22,000 bases of DNA, taken from positions 1 to 22,000 of the forward strand of contig DAMG01000016.1 of NCBI GenBank assembly GCA_002497025.1. Direction: 5' to 3'. A program made the translations under genes and the position numbers. The notes below the pieces were generated by a model, which saw nothing but the letters and a program-made list of their open reading frames with translations, had not been told where the DNA came from and ran no database searches. The stretch's first letter is position 1; every line of letters starts with the position of its first letter. Of the stretch, positions 16,175-22,000 are shown piece after piece. Source of the DNA: Euryarchaeota archaeon UBA126. GTDB taxonomy: Archaea > Thermoplasmatota > Poseidoniia > Poseidoniales > Thalassarchaeaceae.

Positions 16175-18622
16175 TCAATTTGAAAATTCTTTGACCTTTT
16201 CAACAAGGTCCATTCTATGTACTCTCCACATACCTACCGGAGTTAATGCGACCGAGATAAATAATACAATTCCAACCAGATATGAAGAAATCAAAGGATC
16301 AGCATCGACTTTGAAATAGAACGACCATTGTACTAAACTGCTAATCATCCATTGAGTTCCAAGAATTGAAAATATAGCGCCCAAAACTCCGCCAATCAAA
16401 CCAATAGCAAAGTGTTCACCAAGCATCATTGAACCAATTCTACTAATCGGTGCGCCTAGAACTCTGAGTGTTGCTAATTCCAAATCTCGCTCTGCTAAGT
16501 TGATAATTAGAGTGTTAAACAACACCACAATTGCGACTACGATTCCTAAGAATTGAATTGAAATGAAGAAAACTTGTTGCTGTTCCATCAGTGATTCCAT
16601 CGCATCAATAGTTTGTTGTTTATCGATAATTCCAATCGACATATCTCCTAACTCATTTGTTCTGTTAAACTCCTCAGGATAGGTCAAGAATACTGAGGTA
16701 GTCTCTAGGTCAACTTGGGAAGCCAAATCTGCTCGATTAAAGTAAACCGTTCTAGCAATCTCCCCCTCCGTTATTCCGGTAATCTTGAACTCAACAAGTT
16801 GTGAACCAAATCTGATTGCCTGCACTTCTCCAACTTCCCATCCAAGGAAGTGTTGAATTCCTTCGTCAACTAATGCCTCTGGAGGGTCACTGCCCTGATT
16901 CGGCAAATCTCCTTCAATCAAACTCAATGTCTGCATAGCTTGATTTCCTGAAGTTGAAAATACATCCAAACCCATTGCTACTAATTGTCGGGAATCTCCA
17001 TCAGGATTTGCAGGTAGGGTAAGCAATAATTCGTAATCGATTGAGTTTTCTTCAGCCCATTCAACAATCTCTACTTCCATTCCAGGATATACTATTGCCT
17101 GTTGATCCCAGTTGGAGCTCTCATCAGCATTGCCGATGAAAACATCCTCCATTGAATTCATCATAAATAGCATTGAGCCGAGAATTAGCATCGATAATCC
17201 AACTGCAAAGAAAGTGAAAGCCAAACGAATTGGTTTACGGGTACTTGACCTGATTGTGAGTCCAATTGTGGTTGGAAGTTTCGAGGTGAATTGTTGAATT
17301 GCTTTAGATGATAACTTCACTTCGACTTGCCCCCTGAGGACTTTCAAGGGGTCTAAATTAGCAGCTTGCCAGGCAGGTCTAATCCCTGAAAACATTACAA
17401 GAATCATTGTGATTATCGAAATTTCAAAGACCTGCATAAATGAATAATTATCACCTATAATTGGGATTCCCATAATTTCTTCATAAACTAATTCCATAGC
17501 AGGGGAACCCACGAAAATACCACCAATAATTCCAAGAATTATTCCAAACAAACCTATCCCCATAGGCGCTAAAACGTAAGAGGGCATAATAGCTGAACGA
17601 GGGATTCCTAACGTTCTGAGAATCGCAATTTCTCTTGCTTGAGATTGAATTAATCTTTGTAGACTCAAGAATATTGTAATTCCAGCAACTAGTACCAGCA
17701 TTGCTGTAATTACTGGATATGTTTTCATTGCACCTTCAGCATCAGCCCTAAGTAATTCAACTGATTCTATTCCTGAACGGTCATAGATGATTGCCGATTG
17801 GTCGATGTCAGTAACTGTAATTGTCATCGAATCAATAATTGCAGAGAGTTCTTCGCCTTCTTTCTCATCTGTCGATTCTAAATCATATTCCGGAGTATCC
17901 AAAACATCAATCAATAGCATATTTGCAGTCCCTGCAGATACGTTTGCCAATGCTTCTAATCCTGATGAAGTTAGGTACCCTGCTGCAAAAGTACCAGATT
18001 CAGCGGGAACTATTGACCCTGGTGCTGCGAAATAAAGATGCATTGGGTGATACCCAAATCCTACTATTGTGAAATTCAAGATTCCCTGACCTGCACCAAT
18101 TGTAATGGTATCACCCAACTCGACACCTAAGCCCTCAACTACATGGGCATCGAGCACTATTTCATCATGAGATTCAGCAAGACGGCCCTCGCAACATGAA
18201 TCATCAGGCATCCAAACTCGATCGACATCGCCCTCATCAATACCATGCCAAACACCTGGCACCAGCCGCTCTGAACCATCATCTTCTGTAGCTATCAATA
18301 GGCCTTCGAGAACTAAACGGGGTTCACATTCTACCATAGGTAGTTGAGAATTTGCCCATTGAAGTGAAATTTCTTCACATAGATTTTCAGATTCTTCTAA
18401 ATCCCAAATATCCCTTGGATTTTCAACCCATATATCGGCCAAATTCACTCCATTTTCAGAATCTTCATAGATTTCGGAATACATGTTTGTTGTCATGTGT
18501 GCGTAATGACCGAATGCTATACCCGACATCACTCCAACCATTATGATAAGGACTACCGCAACCAATCGTATTTTACTACGCCAAAGGCTTCGAAAAAGCC
18601 TCTTTGTCAACAGTGCTTTCAT
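16175..18622 (-). CDS. FtsX/MacB-type ABC transporter permease with two FtsX domains
   Basis: This is the permease of a LolCDE/MacB-like transporter, 815 aa. One N-terminal membrane segment (about 16-40) is followed by a large extracytoplasmic domain and a first FtsX domain of three segments (about 300-440). Its coupling region is AREIAILRTLGIPRSAI. The second half repeats the plan: a membrane segment (about 485-505), a smaller outer domain, and a final FtsX domain with RDLELATLRVLGAPISRI. The duplication means one chain can form the pseudo-dimer that two subunits form in MacB. Such transporters move lipids, lipoproteins or peptides or do mechanical work at the envelope; the substrate here is unknown. 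The ATG at 18622 follows GAGGTGAT and comes 9 bases after its ATPase gene. Confidence 0.92.
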   Translation of the reverse strand: MKALLTKRLFRSLWRSKIRLVAVVLIIMVGVMSGIAFGHYAHMTTNMYSEIYEDSENGVNLADIWVENPRDIWDLEESENLCEEISLQWANSQLPMVECEPRLVLEGLLIATEDDGSERLVPGVWHGIDEGDVDRVWMPDDSCCEGRLAESHDEIVLDAHVVEGLGVELGDTITIGAGQGILNFTIVGFGYHPMHLYFAAPGSIVPAESGTFAAGYLTSSGLEALANVSAGTANMLLIDVLDTPEYDLESTDEKEGEELSAIIDSMTITVTDIDQSAIIYDRSGIESVELLRADAEGAMKTYPVITAMLVLVAGITIFLSLQRLIQSQAREIAILRTLGIPRSAIMPSYVLAPMGIGLFGIILGIIGGIFVGSPAMELVYEEIMGIPIIGDNYSFMQVFEISIITMILVMFSGIRPAWQAANLDPLKVLRGQVEVKLSSKAIQQFTSKLPTTIGLTIRSSTRKPIRLAFTFFAVGLSMLILGSMLFMMNSMEDVFIGNADESSNWDQQAIVYPGMEVEIVEWAEENSIDYELLLTLPANPDGDSRQLVAMGLDVFSTSGNQAMQTLSLIEGDLPNQGSDPPEALVDEGIQHFLGWEVGEVQAIRFGSQLVEFKITGITEGEIARTVYFNRADLASQVDLETTSVFLTYPEEFNRTNELGDMSIGIIDKQQTIDAMESLMEQQQVFFISIQFLGIVVAIVVLFNTLIINLAERDLELATLRVLGAPISRIGSMMLGEHFAIGLIGGVLGAIFSILGTQWMISSLVQWSFYFKVDADPLISSYLVGIVLFISVALTPVGMWRVHRMDLVEKVKEFSN

Positions 18623-18631
18623 GCTATCACC

Positions 18632-19471
18632 TCAAACGATTTCGTCGGAAATAACGACTCCACTGTCGAGTCTGATTATTCTTGTTGCATATTTTGTAAG
18701 CGATTCATCATGAGTAACAAAAACAGTAGTGATATTCTCTGCTTCACAGGCTTTGACTAGTACTTCCATGACCATCGAAGAGGTCTTTGTATCTAGGTTG
18801 CCAGTTAATTCGTCTCCAAGCAATAACTTAGGCCTCTTTGCTAAACTTCTAGCAATAGCAACACGTTGTTGTTGCCCTCCACTAATCTCTGTAGGGAAAC
18901 GATCCACTTCTTCTTCTAAACCAACGAGGGCCAGTAATTCTCTCGCGCGATTCTCATCTCTTCCTCCAGCCAATTCCTGAATCAACAGAATGTTTTCAAG
19001 CACGGTTAGGTCTTGTAACAGGTTAAAAAATTGGAATACGTAACCAATATTTTCTCTTCGGAAAGAGGTGGCTTCTTCACTAGCCTTAGCTAGAGGCTTA
19101 GAGTAAGTGAAATAATGTAACGGATAGAAAAGCAAGCGCAGAGGAATATTGTTGAAATAACGGAATATTTCAGCGATTCTGTTGAATCTACCCAAGCCTT
19201 TGAGAGGAGGAATGGGGTTCCACCATCTTGGTATAATTTCTGGAGTTCGAGGTACATCTTTGCCTGCAAAACTGTATTGTCCAGCAGTCGGACTATCTAA
19301 TGCAGCTATGCAATTTAGTAGGGTTGTTTTTCCGGAACCCGAAGGACCTAGAAGGATAATTCGTTCGCCTTCCTTGACTTGTAAATCAACTCCATTGAGG
19401 GCCTTTACGGTGCCAGAAACCATCTCATAATATCGTTTCATTCCTTCAATTTCTACTAGATTATCTGTCAT
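18632..19471 (-). CDS. ABC transporter ATP-binding protein (LolD/MacB type) with internal insertion
   Basis: This is the ATPase partner of the FtsX permease downstream, 279 aa from the ATG at 19471 (GGTGA lies 5 bases ahead). Walker A is GPSGSGKT (42-49), the Q-loop Gln is 147 in GYVFQFFNLL, the signature is ISGGQQQR (196-203), Walker B is LLLGDE (216-221) and the switch His is 254 in VTHDES. The D-loop region reads GDELTGNLD where most relatives have ADEPTGNLD. Between residues about 71 and 137, where LolD-type proteins have 12-15 residues before RRENIG, there are about 65. The extra segment is rich in aromatic and basic residues (PRWWNP, FRYFNN, LRLLFYPLHYFTY). It could touch the membrane or the permease. 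The reading frame is intact through it. Confidence 0.93.
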   Translation of the reverse strand: MTDNLVEIEGMKRYYEMVSGTVKALNGVDLQVKEGERIILLGPSGSGKTTLLNCIAALDSPTAGQYSFAGKDVPRTPEIIPRWWNPIPPLKGLGRFNRIAEIFRYFNNIPLRLLFYPLHYFTYSKPLAKASEEATSFRRENIGYVFQFFNLLQDLTVLENILLIQELAGGRDENRARELLALVGLEEEVDRFPTEISGGQQQRVAIARSLAKRPKLLLGDELTGNLDTKTSSMVMEVLVKACEAENITTVFVTHDESLTKYATRIIRLDSGVVISDEIV

Positions 19472-19504
19472 ACTCTTCACCAAGTTTAACCTATTTTTGG
19501 AATC

Positions 19505-21625
19505 TTAAATTGAATCAGATGAGCCAGCGAAGAATGCCATAGACTCACGGAACAATTCTTCTCTACGCTTCTTCTTGTTACGACGAAGATGCATCAATGT
19601 AAATCCAATTGCGAGTAGAATCACAAATGGGATGAATGCTTCTGCGTGATATCTTTCCATGAATTCTATAATCCCCTTGGCGGTATATGCCCAAGTCAGA
19701 GATGCTGCAGTGCCTCCCATCAAACAAGCCGCCAATACTCTTTGGAAGCGCATTCTAGCAACAAGTCCTAACATAGCACCAACTAGAACTCCGCTAGCCA
19801 TGAAGGGTATCCAAACGAAGACAATAAGGAACCAAAACCCATACTTCTCAATTCTATCCTGATTCTTATTTGCAATATATTCTACACCAGATAGAATATC
19901 TCCCATGAATGGATTTTGTAGTAATGCTCCAGTTATTCCGCCCTGTCGGGCAACAAGTGCCTCACCAACCAATTCTTCTTTTCCATCATTTGGTACTACG
20001 GCTGCAGGAATAAGACCTCCAATAACTCCCTCGGATAATGAGCCCTTTCGTGCTATTCCATAGGCGCCCAATGTTGGATCTTCTACTCTACCTGCCATCG
20101 CCCTATCCGAAAGCGTAGCCTTCTCATTTCGAGCGCTGACAATAAGCACCTTCCCGTCAAGATAATTCTGTAAATCATTGCTTAAGTGAGCATGTAGATC
20201 CTCTTGCATATCCTGATATGTAGGCTTGAATAGGAAATAGGAAAACCGTGTAACTGGTTTGTAAATTACTCTAACAAATACTGCGTCTTCATCAGACAAC
20301 ACAGCAGTTCCATAATCTACCAAATCATGTTTCTTGAACCAGCGATTTAGGCTGTTGTTCGCAGCCACCTCTAACCAGCCATATGTACTCATATTGACGA
20401 AAAATTCAGAATAATCTTCCATTAATACAGGTATTTCCCCTAAAGCCAATGAACGTCTATTTCCTTCGTGAGATTCATGAGTTCCTTCATCTACACAGAC
20501 AATTTTCATCTGAAGTGGCTTCATTTCTCCAAATACAGCGAACTCCTCGAGCAGGCTCTTTGTTAATACTGCACGGATATCTGATGGTTGTTGAATTGTA
20601 GTAGAGAGAGTAGTATAGGGTACGATGACATCTATCGAAATTGTTCTCAATTGCATCTTTAATTTATCAACATCGATGTCAATATGCAACTTTTCTGTAG
20701 ACTGACGTAAAGTTCGACTAATCAGTCTAGTAAGTTGTTTGTCATTCAATATATCATCTGTGTCACGATGATACATCTTGTGCATCAGAGGATATTGTAC
20801 ACAGAGGAAAAACAGCGACATTCCAAGAGATACCATTGCCATCCACCATGCTGGGATACCGGCACTTCCACCCGTTAGCATAGCAGCCTCACGGCCACCT
20901 ACCCATTCGGCACCCATCATTATCCAGCCCCAATTGCCCAACCCTTGAATTGTCCAACAGGAACGAGGGTCGTCATCGATAATTTCTACATGAGCGGAAT
21001 TTTCTATTTCGAATGATTTGCTTTCTAGATTAACTCCGGAAGAGTCCACCAATAACTGTAATTCTTCCTGGCTCATATCTTCTAAACTGGACTCAGTAGT
21101 AACTTGCCAAATTGATGCAGATGCGTTGTAATGACCATTTTCTAAATCATCTGGATCGTATTCCAGTTCTTGGTCGCCAAAGCCACCTTGGAGTAAAGTA
21201 ATCGATTCAGCTTCCGAAATCACAATTGCAATCCCGATTACTGTTTGAATTTCAGGGTCGACATTATGAGAAATCACCTTAATTACGTGTCCATCAACAT
21301 CGTAGAAGACATTGAACCAAACTTCACCCCTCTTGTCAACACATTCATCCCCTGGGTCTAGAGGTGTGGCTGAAAGGGTCTTGTCAATTACAATTGAGTC
21401 AGATGCAACCCAACCTGATGACATGATGAAGACACCACCAAAGAATACAGCCCCGATAATTAACCCAGTAAGTAGAGTGTAGTCTTCGAAGGCTCCACGA
21501 AAGAATCTCTTGTCACCTTCACGCCGAGCACGAATCAAGTCTAACTCTCTGTCGAGACTGTCCTTCTCAGTCTCCTCGGGTAGCCCCGCCTCAGTCACGG
21601 TGCGAAAAGACAAGGGACGGGTCAT
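19505..21625 (-). CDS. Large membrane protein with possible small-multidrug-export-like C-terminus
   Basis: I do not firmly recognise this 706-aa protein. It has a charged cytoplasmic N-terminus of about 48 residues and a membrane segment at about 50-72. An outer domain of about 185 residues with two cysteines follows, then a second segment near 258-281. A soluble, probably cytoplasmic region runs from about 285 to 590. Three C-terminal segments span about 594-680, ending in a Lys/Arg-rich tail. The C-terminal block (YGFWFLIVFVWIPFMASGVL, then GAMLGLVARMRFQRVLAACLMGG) resembles the COG2426-type small multidrug export family by eye. The long N-terminal part would then be an unusual fusion. The start is ATG 21625; a TTG at 21628 is directly before it. 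The ABC ATPase gene starts 33 bases downstream, so the three may form an operon. Confidence 0.7.
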   Translation of the reverse strand: MTRPLSFRTVTEAGLPEETEKDSLDRELDLIRARREGDKRFFRGAFEDYTLLTGLIIGAVFFGGVFIMSSGWVASDSIVIDKTLSATPLDPGDECVDKRGEVWFNVFYDVDGHVIKVISHNVDPEIQTVIGIAIVISEAESITLLQGGFGDQELEYDPDDLENGHYNASASIWQVTTESSLEDMSQEELQLLVDSSGVNLESKSFEIENSAHVEIIDDDPRSCWTIQGLGNWGWIMMGAEWVGGREAAMLTGGSAGIPAWWMAMVSLGMSLFFLCVQYPLMHKMYHRDTDDILNDKQLTRLISRTLRQSTEKLHIDIDVDKLKMQLRTISIDVIVPYTTLSTTIQQPSDIRAVLTKSLLEEFAVFGEMKPLQMKIVCVDEGTHESHEGNRRSLALGEIPVLMEDYSEFFVNMSTYGWLEVAANNSLNRWFKKHDLVDYGTAVLSDEDAVFVRVIYKPVTRFSYFLFKPTYQDMQEDLHAHLSNDLQNYLDGKVLIVSARNEKATLSDRAMAGRVEDPTLGAYGIARKGSLSEGVIGGLIPAAVVPNDGKEELVGEALVARQGGITGALLQNPFMGDILSGVEYIANKNQDRIEKYGFWFLIVFVWIPFMASGVLVGAMLGLVARMRFQRVLAACLMGGTAASLTWAYTAKGIIEFMERYHAEAFIPFVILLAIGFTLMHLRRNKKKRREELFRESMAFFAGSSDSI

Positions 21626-21646
21626 CAACCCGCCGGTCTTGCAATC

Positions 21647-21665
21647 CGAGTTCCTACGGAACTCG
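21647..21665 (-). repeat. Perfect 8-bp hairpin CGAGTTCC-GTA-GGAACTCG
   Basis: On the minus strand this dyad lies 22 bases before the ATG at 21625 and downstream of an AT-rich TTCATAATTAG (21685-21675) that could be a TATA box. It has no T-tract after it, so a terminator is unlikely. It resembles the aro-operon dyad in plan (7-8 bp arms, 3-base centre) but not in sequence. Confidence 0.5.
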
Positions 21666-21687
21666 TCATTAGTGGCTAATTATGAAT

Positions 21688-22000
21688 TCAGTCTCTTCGA
21701 CTAGCTATAGCTGCACCTAGAAGAGCCAGAGCGCCAAGTATTGCACCAAACCCGGGCAATACAGGTGGCATAGCTGCTGATTCTGATGAATACTGGGACG
21801 CATAGGTGTCGTAAATTTCCATCTTGTCAATCTCTTCACCATCATAATCGCCCCATTCAACCGACATCTCATCTCCAGGCGAGACAAGTCCGTCACCATC
21901 GTGATCAGTGTAAGTAATCGTAACACCTTCCGCTTCTCCACCGGTTAGTGGAATGCTGAATTCGTTTGTGCAGGCGCTTAGATCTGGCTGAATCATTTGA
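21688..22000 (-). CDS. C-terminal end of a secreted PGF-CTERM-type surface protein (5' partial)
   Basis: Only about the last 100 residues are in the window, and the frame is open to the right edge. An acidic region with DHDGDGLVSPGDE looks like a calcium-binding dockerin/EF-hand-type loop, followed by VEWGDYDGEEIDKMEIYD. A short Ser/Ala linker then leads to the terminal block PPVLPGFGAILGALALLGAAIASRRD. In it a PGF triplet, one hydrophobic helix and a basic tail match the PGF-CTERM signal that archaeosortase A processes in euryarchaea. The mature protein would therefore be exported and lipid-anchored. Its main domain is outside the window, so no function is proposed. A Met at 21996 is in frame but is probably internal. 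Confidence 0.8.
   Translation of the reverse strand, partial: QMIQPDLSACTNEFSIPLTGGEAEGVTITYTDHDGDGLVSPGDEMSVEWGDYDGEEIDKMEIYDTYASQYSSESAAMPPVLPGFGAILGALALLGAAIASRRD

Noticed and set aside
16162..16206. Longer exonuclease III from TTG 16206
   Set aside because: It overlaps the ABC permease gene and the family begins at MRVVTWNVNG.
21647..21665. The hairpin as an intrinsic terminator of the PGF-CTERM gene
   Set aside because: No T-tract follows on the minus strand and archaea do not usually need such hairpins.
1..22000. CRISPR array, transposon, prophage or defence island
   Set aside because: No spaced direct repeats, transposase, integrase, terminal repeats or defence-gene motifs are visible on either strand.

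Overview
The window looks like a piece of a marine planktonic euryarchaeon, most likely Poseidoniia (Marine Group II, or the related Group III). Three observations support this. The aromatic amino-acid operon uses the archaeal versions of the early shikimate steps: ADH synthase, 3-dehydroquinate synthase II and a GHMP-type shikimate kinase. One partial surface protein ends in a PGF-CTERM-like sorting signal. The genes are tightly packed, often with 4-base ATGA/TTGA overlaps, GGAGG-type ribosome binding sites and several TTG starts. By eye the base composition is moderately AT-rich. The placement is inference; no rRNA or ribosomal marker lies in the window. I see no tRNA, rRNA, CRISPR array, insertion sequence or prophage, and no gene-free stretch longer than about 200 bases.

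Layout, plus strand. Positions 1-4186 hold a three-subunit molybdenum hydroxylase: a partial 2Fe-2S subunit, a molybdopterin subunit and an FAD subunit. The FAD subunit carries the cysteine-rich loop typical of 4-hydroxybenzoyl-CoA reductase. A secreted, C-terminally anchored protein (4183-5124) is translationally coupled to the FAD gene, and a T-tract follows it. After a 191-base intergenic region with dyad symmetry, a second operon (5316-10256) encodes a DUF4350-type membrane protein, a MoxR AAA+ ATPase, a DUF58 protein and a polytopic membrane protein. This is a MoxR/DUF58 membrane-associated module. The last gene appears to use a non-canonical ATC or ATT start behind a perfect Shine-Dalgarno sequence.

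Layout, minus strand. The plus operon converges on an aro operon (13957 down to 10266) with only 9 bases between stop codons. The operon runs ADH synthase, DHQ synthase II, shikimate kinase, chorismate synthase, with near-zero spacing. Its upstream region has a TATA-like box and a perfect 7-bp dyad. Further upstream on the same strand lie an acyltransferase-3 membrane protein, exonuclease III, and a two-gene MacB/LolD-like ABC system whose ATPase has an extra segment of about 50 residues. Then come a large membrane protein with a possible small-multidrug-export-like C-terminus and the C-terminal end of a PGF-CTERM surface protein running off the right edge.

Most of the window is conventional archaeal core and cell-envelope content. 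The points most worth checking are the Fe-S-loop molybdenum hydroxylase with its extended large subunit, the non-canonical start codon, the inserted segment in the ABC ATPase, and the short-loop dyads ahead of the operons.
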